Notes: generated by a model from the letters alone, not told the origin. 50,976 bases of DNA from Microvirga roseola (GCF_020866965.1 NZ_JAJATX010000020.1:1-50976); one strand, 5' to 3'; shown: positions 1 through 9,590, numbered from the stretch's first letter. A program made the numbers and translations.

Positions 1-223
1 GCTTCAGTGGCCTTCTACCTCAGTTAACGAGTCCTGAGCCTAGTTACACTAGGCACAAAAAGAACATAACCTGGAGATTGACCTGCTCCAATAATTTGCA
101 GTCGGAGACCTGCATTTGAGATCTCCTCGGGGAGTTCACCTTCAAAGAAGATGGCTTTCCTTAAGTACCGGTTTTGAGCCGTTCGATGGGTCTTTGCAGA
201 TATACGCACTTTCGTCCCATCGG
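1..223. other. unassigned sequence beyond the ISNCY transposase
   Basis: No gene is recognised here. On the minus strand, reading stays open down to a stop near position 24 in a frame different from the transposase. That tail has no family I can name. The transposase homology stops at about 224-240, so this stretch is probably the sequence on the other side of a rearrangement junction. Confidence 0.3.
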
Positions 224-1662
224 TTGTGAGTGACTGTGCGCTCCTCCTTCCAGGCAAAGGTATCATCGAGATTGTCATGGGGCGACAGCGGCCGATCAGG
301 GTCCCTCGGATCAAAGGGCGCGCAGGCAAGACGCGCGTTGTGATCCTCCATAAACCTCGGCACAAAGGCGTTGGCTGCCTCAATGGTTGAAATCCCCTCC
401 AGTCGCATTTCCTTGATCAGACGATCCTGCAGCGTCTGGTTGGCCCGCTCCAACCGGCCCTTGGCCTGGCTCGAGTTCGCGCACAGGATCCCGATCCCCA
501 GTTCACTAAGATCCCGGCCGAACTGGGTCATGCCTTGACCGCCCTGAGCCTGCGCCTTCGACAGGCGAAAGATTGAGTGTTTGTCGGAATAGAAGGCGAG
601 GGGCCGCCTATGGCTGATCATATAGCTCTTCAGCGTCTCAAAATACGCCAAAGCGCCCTCGGATGGGACGAAGCGCAGCGCGACTAACCGGCTGGTCGCG
701 TCGTCGATGAAGACGATCAGCGTGCATCGGGGGCCGCGATCCTCGAGCCACCAGTGCTCGGAGCCGTCGATCTGGACGAGCTCACCGATGCAGTCGCGCC
801 GGTAGCGCGGCGGATGAGCAGAAGGAAGACGCCGGCGGCGATCCAGCCACAAACCGTCTTCCATCATCCACTTGCGCAGGGTCTCCCGACCGACGCGCAG
901 ATAATGACGCTCGGCCAGCTTCTCGGCGGCCAGCGTCGGGCCAAAGTCGGCATAGTGCTCCTGCACCAGGCTCATCGCCATCGCTCGCAGAGCCGGATGC
1001 AGGTGCCGGTTGCTGACCCGGAAGATGGCATGCTTATCGGAATAGAAGGCAATCGGACGACCATGGGCTGAGACGTATCGGTGGGTCTCGCGCAGATAGT
1101 CGAAGGTGGACTCCGAGGGTACGAAGGCGGCATGCATGAGCCGACTGGTGGCATCATCGATATAAGCCAGAAGCGTGCATTGCGGGCCACGGTTCTCGAA
1201 CCACCAGTGCTTGGAGCCGTCGATCTGGATCAGTTCGCCCATGCGCTCCTGGCGGTTGCGCGGCTGGTGAACAGAAGGAAGGCGCCGACGGCGATCCAAC
1301 CACAGACCTTCCTCCATCATCCATTTGCGGACGGTCTCTCGGGACACTGGACAACCGTGGTTCTCCCGCAGCTTCTCAGTGGCTAGCGTCGGGCCGAAAT
1401 CCGGATAGCGTTCCTGGATGATCGTCATGACCAGTGCGCGGACCGACACCGGGAGCCGATTGTTGCCGGGCTTGCCGCGCCGCTTCTTTGACACGAGAGC
1501 GGCCGGTCCCTAGGCGCGGTAGGCCTTCAGGAGCCGGAAGACCTGCCGGCGCTTGAGCTGAAGCAGGACGCAGGCGTCCCGAACGGTCATCCGGCGGGCG
1601 TCTAAATCCATCAAGACATTGAGCCTGGAAAACTCCTTGTCGCTCATCGACACCACCGCCAT
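224..1662 (-). pseudogene. ISNCY-family transposase, chimeric and interrupted by an amber codon
   Basis: A DDE transposase remnant. From an ATG at 1662 (with a near-cognate start MAVVSMSDKEF) the frame runs 50 codons to TAG at 1510-1512, then continues in the same frame as a 450-codon stretch from a GTG at 1494. The TAG falls in the segment joining the N-terminal helix-turn-helix to the KKRRGKP linker, so it looks like one base change in a once continuous gene. The body is duplicated: residues about 17-168 and 170-312 of the downstream part are two related but non-identical copies of the HTH plus first catalytic half (each has an IDGS.HWW motif and a YSDKH motif). Only the second copy continues to the LERANQTLQ glutamate region. 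Homology ends at about 240, where the C-terminal sequence becomes unrelated. I infer recombination between two ISNCY relatives; the element is inactive. Confidence 0.8.
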
Positions 1663-1827
1663 CGGCCACATCCTCCTGCAACCCCGGAAAGCAGGAGAGT
1701 GCCATTTGAACTTTGCAAAGGGGTGTCATCTCTATATTGGGCTACAGATAAGATTCGCATAAGGAGGATTTTGACAAGAAGTTGGTAACCAATGCCGTGC
1801 TAAGGTCTTCCCGACCAGGAGGACTTC

Positions 1828-2802
1828 ATGCGCGCCAACCGACGGCTTGGACAGCTCTGGCTCGATGCGCTAGCCACTGAACTCGGAGCCGCTGCCGGTA
1901 CCATCGCTACCTACACCGACGATCTGAACTGCTATCTCGCCTGGCTCGATGAGAACAGCCTCAAATTGGACGAGGTCGGGCTTGAGCAGGTCCGGGCCTA
2001 CATTGCCGACCTCGATACGCGTGGATACGCCGGGTCGACGATCGCCCGGCGCATCACGGTCGTGCGGAACCTCCACCGCTTCCTGATCACTGAGGAGCTC
2101 GGATCTCGAGATCCAACATCCACTATGCCGGCTATGCGCCGGTCCAGGAAACTGCCCTTTGTCCTGTCGATGAGCGAGACCGAAGCGCTCCTGGAGACTG
2201 CCCATACCCTTGCTGCCGATCCCTCGGTAGGCCTTTACCGCCAGGCCGGCTATGCTCGTCGGGCAGCCCTGTTCGAGACCCTCTATGCCTCGGGCATGCG
2301 GATCAGCGAAGCCCTATCGCTGCCCTCCGGTTCCGCCCCACCAGGAACCCGCATGCTGCTGGTGCGCGGCAAGGGCGACAAGCAACGGCTCGTGCCGCTC
2401 CATGATCGCGCCATTGAGGCCCTTACTCTGTGGCAAAGTCTGGCCCGGGAGTATTCGGGCCGTGTTCCGTCCCCGTGGCTGTTTCATTCGGTAAGGAATG
2501 GATCCAAGCCCCTCACCCGCCAAGCGGCCCTGCTGGAGATCAAGGAGGCTGCTGTCGCGGCGGGCCTTGCCAGCCCCGAGCGGGTGTCCCCGCACGTGCT
2601 GCGGCATGCCTTTGCCACCCACCTGCACTCTGGAGGGACCGATCTGCGCGTGCTGCAGGAACTGCTGGGACATGCAGGCATCGAGACAACCCAGATCTAC
2701 ACCCATCTCGATACCTCTCGCCTGCACGCCATGGTCCGGGACCTCCATCCACTCAACGAGGACCTGACGGACAAGCCCATGGACTCCACTATTCGAGCCT
2801 GA
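1828..2802 (+). CDS. XerD-like tyrosine recombinase/integrase
   Basis: Site-specific recombinase of 324 aa, a normal length for XerC/XerD relatives. The N-terminal SAM-like core-binding domain covers about residues 8-95 and the catalytic domain about 110-305. All six expected active-site residues are visible: R158 (GMRISEAL), K182 (RGKGDKQR), H256 and R259 (HVLRHAF), H282 (LGHAGI) and nucleophile Y291 (QIYTHL). AGGAGG at 1817-1822 sits 5 nt before the ATG and fixes the start. It lies next to a broken ISNCY element and no phage genes are nearby. It is probably an accessory integrase or Xer paralogue of a past mobile element rather than the housekeeping XerD, but the sequence alone cannot settle this. 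Confidence 0.93.
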   Translation: MRANRRLGQLWLDALATELGAAAGTIATYTDDLNCYLAWLDENSLKLDEVGLEQVRAYIADLDTRGYAGSTIARRITVVRNLHRFLITEELGSRDPTSTMPAMRRSRKLPFVLSMSETEALLETAHTLAADPSVGLYRQAGYARRAALFETLYASGMRISEALSLPSGSAPPGTRMLLVRGKGDKQRLVPLHDRAIEALTLWQSLAREYSGRVPSPWLFHSVRNGSKPLTRQAALLEIKEAAVAAGLASPERVSPHVLRHAFATHLHSGGTDLRVLQELLGHAGIETTQIYTHLDTSRLHAMVRDLHPLNEDLTDKPMDSTIRA

Positions 2803-2950
2803 ACTGCACCTCCGGTTACGCCTGCAGCCTTGATTGGGAAGTGCGAAGGAGTAGACTTACGGTTAGCGCTCCTGCCCTCTTCCGGGAAATCGACATCATG
2901 CCGCCCTGCGCGCCAGCGCTTCTCCTGTGGCCCTGCAAAGTGGACCGATT

Positions 2951-4378
2951 ATGCTCGGCAATCATTCCTTGACCGGCCTGATGAAGTGGCTCTCGCACGA
3001 GGAATGGCGCGAGCCCTTCGAGGAGGTCCTGGATCTCCACATCGGCCCGGCCTGTGAGGATTTCGGCATGGACTTCGAGGACATTGCAGATGTCCTGGGC
3101 GACCACTGGGTGATGACCCTCTGGGGCTGTGCCTTCGAGGACTTCCTGACCCAGGCCGTGGGACCGGACGGGCGCAACATCGTCGACGATTATCTCAAGC
3201 GCCGCGGCTGGAAGGAAAGCGCCGGCAACCGGCGCTACATGGAGGCGCTGCGCGACTCCTGTATGAGCCTGTACGAGGTCAGCGAGATCGTGCCCGGACA
3301 GTCCCTTCTGGCGCGGGATCTCCTGCGCGGAGGCGAGCCGATCCTGGTTCAAGAGCACTCGGCTACCAAGAGCCTGCAGATCTGGGACAAGATCGGGGCC
3401 CGCATTGTCGAGGTCTCGAGCAAGAACGTTCTCGCGGGCGGTCTCCTGCCCTTCAGCCCCAGCGGCGCCAACCTGCTGATGGAGGAGCTCACGGCCGAGA
3501 TGAAGAGGAGCCGGCGCGAATTCCGCAAGCTGACGAAGGAGGCCCAGCTGCCCCGGACTTCCCGCGAGGACAGCCAGATCGCCGATCTCCTGTTTCTGGC
3601 AACAGCGGCACCGATCTTCACCACCATCTGGCTCGAGGACGTCCTGGCGTCTGCCTTGAACCCCTCTCTGCCGACGATCCTCAACAGTGACGGTAACGAG
3701 GTCGTCTTCTGCCGTGTGCGCTTTCCACTCCGGTCGAAGGCGGCCGTGGGCCAACTCCGGGAGCGCCTGAGTGCGCTCCCGGATCTCCAGCAGGAAAACG
3801 AAGGCTTCTGGAACTGGCTCGCGCCGACGGAGCCGGCACAGGCCAACAGCTCAGGAAAGAGGACAAAGCCCAAGAAGCAGGGCCAGACCCTGCAGGTGGT
3901 ACTAGATAGTGGCGCCATGGTTCTGGGCACGCTCGAGCTGACGGACAAGGCTCTGTTCCTTGAGACGAACTCGCGCGAGCGGGCCGAGCGTGGGCAGGCG
4001 ATGATTGCGGCGGCGGCCGGCGCACTGGTGGGCACGCCACTGATGGAGATTAAATCGCTCGAGCAAGCAATGGCAGAGCGAGACGGAGATGATCCTCGCG
4101 CCGAACCGAGTGATCTTCCGGCCGAACTACAGACGGAGATCGTCCAGACCGCCTTGACCGATCACTACCAGAAGATGCTCGACGAGCCGATCCCTGCCCT
4201 GGGCGATCTCACTCCGAAGGCAGCGGTCAAAACCGCCGCGGGCCGCCGCAAGGTGGTGGAATGGCTAAAGTATCTGGAGAACCAGTCGAGGAGCCGCACT
4301 CGGCCTGGCGATCCGGTCGCGGCTTACGATTTCACTTGGCTTTGGCGTGAACTCGGGGTCGAAAAGCTGAGGCGGTAG
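2951..4378 (+). CDS. hypothetical protein, 475 aa, unrecognised family
   Basis: A long intact frame with good codon character, from ATG 2951 (a GTG eight codons upstream at 2927 is an alternative start). I do not recognise the family. It is soluble, acidic-basic mixed and has no signal peptide. A Lys-rich linker near residues 300-315 (SGKRTKPKKQGQ) separates two parts. The C-terminal part contains LDEPIPALGDLTPKAAV followed by GRRKVVEWLKYLE; this P-x-P-x-L-x-x-x-TP pattern recurs at the ends of SEC-C/YecA-like and antitoxin-like bacterial proteins and may be a protein- or nucleic-acid-contact module. It follows the tyrosine recombinase by 148 nt in the same direction and converges on the M14 enzyme gene. 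Function unknown. Confidence 0.75.
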   Translation: MLGNHSLTGLMKWLSHEEWREPFEEVLDLHIGPACEDFGMDFEDIADVLGDHWVMTLWGCAFEDFLTQAVGPDGRNIVDDYLKRRGWKESAGNRRYMEALRDSCMSLYEVSEIVPGQSLLARDLLRGGEPILVQEHSATKSLQIWDKIGARIVEVSSKNVLAGGLLPFSPSGANLLMEELTAEMKRSRREFRKLTKEAQLPRTSREDSQIADLLFLATAAPIFTTIWLEDVLASALNPSLPTILNSDGNEVVFCRVRFPLRSKAAVGQLRERLSALPDLQQENEGFWNWLAPTEPAQANSSGKRTKPKKQGQTLQVVLDSGAMVLGTLELTDKALFLETNSRERAERGQAMIAAAAGALVGTPLMEIKSLEQAMAERDGDDPRAEPSDLPAELQTEIVQTALTDHYQKMLDEPIPALGDLTPKAAVKTAAGRRKVVEWLKYLENQSRSRTRPGDPVAAYDFTWLWRELGVEKLRR

Positions 4379-4424
4379 CCTGGGGCGCGGGATCCGCGGC
4401 CAGATCTTTTGCCTCGGGCCGATC

Positions 4425-5360
4425 TCAACCCGCTAGCGGGGTGCCAACGCCCAGCAGCGCCTCACCCTTGTTCACGGCCAGACTGGTGAGCCGATACAGA
4501 ATGAAGCCCTCCTTCTCGGAGCGGACGGTTGCGAAGACGCTTCCGAATACATCCCGGATTTCGCCCAGTACCTCGCCCACGGCCACCGGCTCGGAAACTT
4601 CCTTCGCAGCGTACCAGAGACCATCGCACGGAGCCGACGGCACCCACATCGTAACAACCTGCAGCCCATCCTCAGGAGCCTGCTTCACAGGTCCTGCGAT
4701 CATGCCGAGGTGATGCATGACGCGCTCGACCCCGGCCGTCATCTCCTCGACCGTATCCTCGCCCCAGAGCCCGTTGCCGCTGACCTCCGGCAGGATGCTT
4801 GGCACCCCCACCCGGTACGCGGCATTGATGGTATAGCCCTCCCCGCCCGCAGCAACCACGACCGGAAGCCCGAAGGCGGTCGCTAGCGCCCTCGACCTCT
4901 CACAGCCACTCGGGAACAGTGTGAACGGCGCAAGCGACTCGTCCAAGTCACCGCCGTGGAGATCGAGATAGGCATCGACTTGCGGATAGACCTCCGTCAC
5001 CAGCCAATGCGCCAGGCGCTCGCTTGTGGAGCCGTCAGGATCGCCCGGGAACATGCGGTTCAGGTTCTTGCCGTCCTCCGGCATGATATAGATGCTACGT
5101 TGGCGAAAGCCCTGCACGTTGAGAATGGGGAGGACCACAAGAGTTCCCTTGATCTCCTCCGGTTTTCTCTTGAGCAGGCGGACAGCAGTCTCGATCGAGC
5201 AGTACTCGGAGCCATGGACGCCAGCCGTGACGAGCAGGCAGGGACCGGGCGCTGCACCCTCAATGAGGCTAAACGGGATCCCGAGTCCACCGAGCGGCTG
5301 AAGGTAACCCTGTTCAACGCGGGGCTTTCCAGTACGAAGGGGCGGAAGTTTGTTCATCAT
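4425..5360 (-). CDS. succinylglutamate desuccinylase/aspartoacylase family protein (M14 zinc hydrolase)
   Basis: A 311-aa zinc-dependent deacylase-like protein. The zinc site is visible as H49-x-x-E52 in AGVHGSEY, with the third ligand H135 in YLDLHGG. A substrate-binding GKNLNRMFPG segment spans about 98-106, and LPEVSGNG near 211 carries the probable catalytic Glu. The C-terminal beta domain (about 235-311) is typical of the AstE/ASPA-like group in which the N-terminal fold is followed by a small barrel. Family members hydrolyse N-acyl amino acids or related amides; the substrate here cannot be assigned. It is a single gene, convergent with the upstream hypothetical gene. No strong Shine-Dalgarno sequence is seen before the tandem ATG ATG start. 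Confidence 0.9.
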   Translation of the reverse strand: MMNKLPPLRTGKPRVEQGYLQPLGGLGIPFSLIEGAAPGPCLLVTAGVHGSEYCSIETAVRLLKRKPEEIKGTLVVLPILNVQGFRQRSIYIMPEDGKNLNRMFPGDPDGSTSERLAHWLVTEVYPQVDAYLDLHGGDLDESLAPFTLFPSGCERSRALATAFGLPVVVAAGGEGYTINAAYRVGVPSILPEVSGNGLWGEDTVEEMTAGVERVMHHLGMIAGPVKQAPEDGLQVVTMWVPSAPCDGLWYAAKEVSEPVAVGEVLGEIRDVFGSVFATVRSEKEGFILYRLTSLAVNKGEALLGVGTPLAG

Positions 5361-5647
5361 AATGATTCGATCAGGAGGGAGAGAGGCCGTCTTCGGCAGA
5401 CCGCGAGAGGACTCAGAGCGAGGTCCCGCAAGCTGCCATGGTCAAGCTCGGCTCTCAAGCACAATATCCCGAAGGCCAAACCGGAGCGGCCGGAGGCTAC
5501 TCTGTTGCTGCCGGGCAGGCTTCGGAACAGTCTGTGTTCCCGATCCTCGCCAGGATAGCGCCCGCGCCTCTTGATTGCCCCAAATGCGGGCGAAACTCGT
5601 GGCCGAACCATCCGGAGGGCTGCCGGAGGGCTGGAGGACCAACCCCG

Positions 5648-5860
5648 ATGACCAGCGACCTGTCCTTTGCCCATCTCAGGATCAAGGAACTGGAGGGCAG
5701 AATTCTTGCACGGCGCCGGCTCGCAGAAGGATCTCCGGAACGAGACTGGCATCTAAGCTATGTCGAGGCGTATGAGGCGGAGATGCAGCAGTTGCAAGCT
5801 GCCCTGAGAGAGAAAGGGGCGGCAACTCCCACCCAGAGCAGGTCAGCATCTCACGACTAA
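5648..5860 (+). CDS. small hypothetical protein, 70 aa
   Basis: The frame is open upstream to 5438, but ATG 5648 is preceded by GGAGGA at 5633-5638 with a 9-nt spacer and begins the part that looks coding (MTSDLSFAHLRIKELEGRIL). The product is charged and helical, with a likely coiled coil (IKELEGRILARRRL; YEAEMQQLQAALREK) and a disordered Ser/Thr tail. No family is recognised. The DNA between 5361 and 5647 shows no other gene I can support. Confidence 0.5.
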   Translation: MTSDLSFAHLRIKELEGRILARRRLAEGSPERDWHLSYVEAYEAEMQQLQAALREKGAATPTQSRSASHD

Positions 5861-5956
5861 CTATCGTCGTTTCCTAGTGATTTCGTTGAAAAAGTCCTCG
5901 TGATTGGCGGCGGATCGTGATTCCCTGATGAGGCTTCTCAGCAGGAGGGGCGGGCC

Positions 5957-6101
5957 ATGATGGGCGAGCGTCTCGTGATGCAGGAGAGCCTGTTCTACGC
6001 ATTCCGGCTTGAGGACTATGTTCCGTCCGATCACCTGCTGCGGCGCATCCATTGCTTCGTCGACTGCTCCGAGCTGTGCCAGCATCTTGCCGGCTTCTAC
6101 A
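5957..6101 (+). pseudogene. IS1182-like transposase N-terminal fragment
   Basis: Encodes MMGERLVMQESLFYAFRLED and about 28 further residues (PSDHLLRRI, FVDCSE), the standard start of IS1182-type transposases. Homology stops at the GFYST segment (about 6101). From there the same reading frame continues as IS3 orfB sequence, so this is the 5' end of one element fused to the 3' end of another. The 90 bases before it contain a GTTGAAAAAGTCC motif, a common flank of IS1182/IS5-type ends. Confidence 0.7.
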
Positions 6102-6398
6102 GCACCTATGCGGCCGAGATCTATCGCGAGGCTCTGGATGCCGCCGGTCTGGTCGGCTCAATGGGCCGGCTCGGCAATCCGTACGACAATGCCAAGGCGG
6201 AGAGCTTCATGAAGACGCTCAAGGTGGAGGCGGTCTAAACCGATGGCCTACGAGATCTTCAAGGATACCGCCGAGGACCTTCCGCGCTTTATCGAGGAGG
6301 TCTACAACAGCCGCAGGCTCCACTCGGCCCTCGGCTATCTGAGCCCGAAGCAGTTTGAGGATCAACACACCCGGCAGACGGTCAATCCCGCGGCATGA
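6102..6398 (+). pseudogene. IS3-family orfB (integrase catalytic core) C-terminal fragment, frameshifted
   Basis: Continues in frame from the IS1182 fragment with YREALDAAGLVGS, then [17 protein letters not shown], the invariant DDE-integrase end of IS3 orfB (catalytic Glu in AKAES). A stop at 6236-6238 reflects a 1-nt frame change. From 6243 the remaining conserved tail reads [19 protein letters not shown], then [15 protein letters not shown], and ends at TGA 6396-6398. It is a non-functional relic with two defects: a fused 5' end and a frameshift. Confidence 0.85.
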
Positions 6399-6603
6399 TC
6401 ACTGCCCACTCCGAGTGGGCGCACTCCACTTTACGCACACAATCGATACTTCTTAATGATGTTGCGAGGCAGGCCGGTCCGTCATTGAGATCTCCCGGAT
6501 TGATAGCTTCTCCCGCAACGCCATGCGTCGGGTGAGGTTCAAAAGTCTCATGTGGATCGCTCCGGTACTCCCCGCCGCGCTCTGCGTTGGGGAAGGTTCA
6601 CAT

Positions 6604-6663
6604 GGGTCAATTCTCAGTGGACGTTACGCGCCTACCCGGGTCAGTTCCGGGTGAAAATCAACA
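6604..6663 (+). repeat. IS21-like right terminal repeats (relic)
   Basis: Two related units, GGGTCAATTCTCAGTGGA (6604-6621) and GGGTCAGTTCCGGGTGAAAA (6638-6657) followed by TCAACA at 6658-6663, match the multiple terminal repeats and ...ATCAACA end typical of IS21 elements. No istA or istB is present, so only a solo end remains. It stops 30 nt from the last gene of the catabolic operon. The preceding 6399-6603 holds no recognisable gene. Confidence 0.5.
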
Positions 6664-6692
6664 ATGTGATCTCTGAAAATTCGCGCGGTCAA

Positions 6693-7850
6693 CTAAAGGA
6701 CAGAGCGGTAAAGGCTGACGACGTCGTCATAGCTCATGTCGCGCGGGTTGTTGGCCAGCAATCTCTGGATGCCGACAGTCACCTCCCTTGCCATCTCGGG
6801 AATATCCGCCTCGGTCACGCCGAGCTGGCTCAGCCGAGTTTCCAGCCCAACAGAGGCAACCAACTCCTCCAGCTCGGAGACGAAAGCTTCAGCGGCCTCG
6901 GCATCGCTTGCGAAGGAGTGGTGAGGAAGCAGATGCGGAGCAAGCTCCGCATAGGCCTTCTCCGCGACCGGAATGTTGAAGCGGAACACCGGCCCCATGA
7001 CGAGGGCGTTGCTGTGCCCATGCGGGATATGGAAGCGGGCGCCGAGCGGATAGGACAGGGCATGTACGGCGGCGACCGTTGCGTTGATGAAGGCCATGCC
7101 CGCTAACATCGAACCCTGCAGCATGGCGGAGCGCGCCTCGATATCGGATCCGTCGGCCACGACGCGACGGATATTGGCGCCGAGCAGTTCCAGTCCCTTC
7201 ACGGCGAGGGCATCGGAAACGATGTTCTTGCGCGTGCGGCTGGTATAGGCCTCGACGGCATGAACCATGGCGTCGAGCGCTGTCGCTGCGGTGACGCGCG
7301 GCGGCATGCCCAGCGTGAGCTCGGCATCGAGAAGCGCCACGTCTGGCAGGAGCTGCGGTGAGAAGATCGCCTTCTTCTCGTTGGCTTCGCTGGTGACTAC
7401 CGAAACCCAGGTCACCTCAGAGCCGGTGCCCGCCGTAGTCGGCACCTGGATCAGAGGCAGACGGTCGCCCCGTGCGAGGTCTGTTCCGTACAGATCCTCG
7501 ATGACCTGCTCGGAGCGGGCCAGGAGGGCTACGAGCTTCGCTGTGTCGAGTGAGCTGCCGCCGCCAAGTCCTATCACGCCATCGGCACCGAAGGCCCGCG
7601 CAGCGTCAACGGCCGTTCGTACCACGCCCACAGGCGGATCCGCCTGCACCTGGTCAAACACCGTTGCAGCGATACCGGCCTCTTTGAGCGTGGCGGCGGC
7701 GCGCTCCGCGAAGCCGCAGTCGGCGATGCCTGGGTCGCATACGACGATGGCCCGTTTGACACCAAGGCCAGCCGTCAGTTTCCCGAGGCGCTTCAGTCCA
7801 CCCGTCTCGCAGATTGCACGCGGCGTGCTCTGAAAAGTGAAGTTTGTCAT
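6693..7850 (-). CDS. iron-containing (type III) alcohol dehydrogenase
   Basis: A 385-aa NAD(P)-dependent alcohol/aldehyde oxidoreductase of the FucO/AdhB/maleylacetate-reductase superfamily. The nucleotide-binding GGGSSLD is at 96-102 and the TTAGTGSEV motif at 138-146. Metal ligands D193 and H197 (DAMVHAVEAYTS), H263 (HALSYPLG) and H277 (IPHGHSN) are all present, indicating an active metalloenzyme. It is the promoter-distal gene of the leftward operon, 88 nt after the GMC oxidoreductase. It would interconvert an alcohol and an aldehyde (or reduce a keto intermediate) in the same pathway. Substrate unknown. Confidence 0.92.
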   Translation of the reverse strand: MTNFTFQSTPRAICETGGLKRLGKLTAGLGVKRAIVVCDPGIADCGFAERAAATLKEAGIAATVFDQVQADPPVGVVRTAVDAARAFGADGVIGLGGGSSLDTAKLVALLARSEQVIEDLYGTDLARGDRLPLIQVPTTAGTGSEVTWVSVVTSEANEKKAIFSPQLLPDVALLDAELTLGMPPRVTAATALDAMVHAVEAYTSRTRKNIVSDALAVKGLELLGANIRRVVADGSDIEARSAMLQGSMLAGMAFINATVAAVHALSYPLGARFHIPHGHSNALVMGPVFRFNIPVAEKAYAELAPHLLPHHSFASDAEAAEAFVSELEELVASVGLETRLSQLGVTEADIPEMAREVTVGIQRLLANNPRDMSYDDVVSLYRSVL

Positions 7851-7937
7851 GTCCGTCCTCCCTGCCCCTCAATTATCCCTTGGCACCTGAGCCGTTCGCC
7901 ATGCGGCGTCTGCCGAGGCATCCACCGTCGCGGTCCA

Positions 7938-9542
7938 TCAAGCCCTCTCACGTGCATCGGCCTTGATGAGATCGGCCCCCTTTTCTGCGATCATCAATAC
8001 GGCGGCCGCCGTATTGGCGGAGACCATGGCCGGCATGATGGAGGCGTCGACGACGCGAAGCCCCTCGAGGCCATGAACCTTCAGGCGCTCGTCTACGACG
8101 GCCCGCGGCCCCTTACCCATGCTGCAGGTGCCGATGGCGTGATAGATGGTCTGGCCGTTCTGCCGTGCGAAATGAAGCCATTCGTCATCACTGTTGACGT
8201 CAGCACCCGGATTCATCTCATAGCCCCGGTAACAATCCATGGCCCTCTGGTCGATCACGCGACGCGCAATTCGCATCCCTTCTATCAGGGCCTCCTGATC
8301 GGTCCGCACCGACAGGAAGTTCGGGCGGATTGCAGGCGGCACCATCGGATCGGGCGACTTGATATGGATTGTCCCTCTCGATTCCGGGCGCAGTTGCGTC
8401 ACGCCGATGGTCATGCCTGGCTCGCGATCAAGCTTGCGTTCGCCGGCATTCGCATAGCTCGCGTGCATGAAGAAGTACTGCACATCCGGCGTTTCGAGCT
8501 CGGGTCTCGTCTTGACAAAACCATGCGCAAGGCCGGTGCCGAACGTGAGAATGCCCTTGCGGGTGAGAAAGTACTGGGCGACTGCGGCTCCAAGGCGCCA
8601 TCCGCGCGTCATGTCGTTGAGCGTGACCGGCAGTTTCACGCGCCAATTCATGCGTGTTGCGAAATGATCGATATAGTTGTTTCCCACTCCGGGAAGCGCA
8701 TGGGCAACCGGAATGCCGAATGAGGAAAGCGTGTCGGGTTCTCCGACGCCTGATAGTTCGAGCAGATGCGGGGTCTGAATGGATCCTGCCGCCAGGATCA
8801 CTTCGGCCTGCGCCCTCACCTTTCTTACCTCATCCCCGACCTTGTATGTCACACCCACGGCGCGGCGGCCCTTTAAATCGATGCGTGTGACGTGGGCGTG
8901 GGTCTGTACCTTGAGGTTCTTCCGCGACATGGCAGGACGCAGGTAAGCATCCGCCGCGCTCCAGCGCCGACCGTTCCGCTGGTTGACCTGATAATAGCCG
9001 AAACCTTCCTGATCGGCACCGTTGTAGTCGGGATTGGCGGGAAAGCCTGCCTGCTGGGCCGCCGCGATGAAAGCTTCGGAGATCGCCGGCCGCTCGGAAA
9101 CCCGCACGACATTGAGCGGTCCACTTCCTCCCCGCAGTGTGCTTTCGCCATCCTCAAAGCTCTCGAGCTTCTTGAAGTACGGCAGGACGTCCTCGAAGCT
9201 CCAGCCGGTCGCTCCGAGTTGCGCCCAGGTGTCGTAATCCTGTGGCTGCCCGCGCACGTAGATCATGCCGTTGATCAGCGTCGAGCCGCCGAGTCCCTTG
9301 CCGCGCGGCACGACGATAGTGCGATTATAGACGTTCTCTTCCGGCTCCGTCTGGAAGCGCCAGTTATATTTGGCATTCGTTAGCAGTTTGCTGAAACCCG
9401 CCGGAATGGGAATCCAGAATCCGTCGTCCGGCCCGCCCGCCTCCAGAACGAGAACCTTGTGCTCGGACGAGGCGGTCAAGCGGTTCGCCAGAACGCAGCC
9501 CGCCGTACCCCCGCCAACAATCACATAATCGAAAGTTTCCAT
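7938..9542 (-). CDS. GMC family FAD-dependent oxidoreductase (choline dehydrogenase-like)
   Basis: A 534-aa flavoprotein. The N-terminal dinucleotide fold VIVGGGTAGCVLANRL is at 7-22. GMC signature 1 lies in PRGKGLGGSTLINGMIYVRG, and the C-terminal catalytic region carries the active-site His in YHAIGTCSMG and the Asn in MVSANTAA. The family oxidises primary alcohols (choline, polyethylene glycol, aliphatic alcohols) to aldehydes with electrons passed to quinone or O2. It has no signal peptide, so it is cytoplasmic or loosely membrane-bound. It sits between the FAD-linked 2-hydroxyacid dehydrogenase and the iron ADH and is a good candidate for the first oxidation step of the imported substrate. 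Confidence 0.93.
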   Translation of the reverse strand: METFDYVIVGGGTAGCVLANRLTASSEHKVLVLEAGGPDDGFWIPIPAGFSKLLTNAKYNWRFQTEPEENVYNRTIVVPRGKGLGGSTLINGMIYVRGQPQDYDTWAQLGATGWSFEDVLPYFKKLESFEDGESTLRGGSGPLNVVRVSERPAISEAFIAAAQQAGFPANPDYNGADQEGFGYYQVNQRNGRRWSAADAYLRPAMSRKNLKVQTHAHVTRIDLKGRRAVGVTYKVGDEVRKVRAQAEVILAAGSIQTPHLLELSGVGEPDTLSSFGIPVAHALPGVGNNYIDHFATRMNWRVKLPVTLNDMTRGWRLGAAVAQYFLTRKGILTFGTGLAHGFVKTRPELETPDVQYFFMHASYANAGERKLDREPGMTIGVTQLRPESRGTIHIKSPDPMVPPAIRPNFLSVRTDQEALIEGMRIARRVIDQRAMDCYRGYEMNPGADVNSDDEWLHFARQNGQTIYHAIGTCSMGKGPRAVVDERLKVHGLEGLRVVDASIMPAMVSANTAAAVLMIAEKGADLIKADARERA

Positions 9543-9590
9543 AACGACATTCTTTCAGAGCCTCGGACTCGCTATGCTTGAGCCCGACTG

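Noticed and set aside
5518..5538. GGAACA-GTCTG-TGTTCC inverted repeat
   Set aside because: Only 6-bp arms and no promoter or gene position that would make it an operator; chance is likely.
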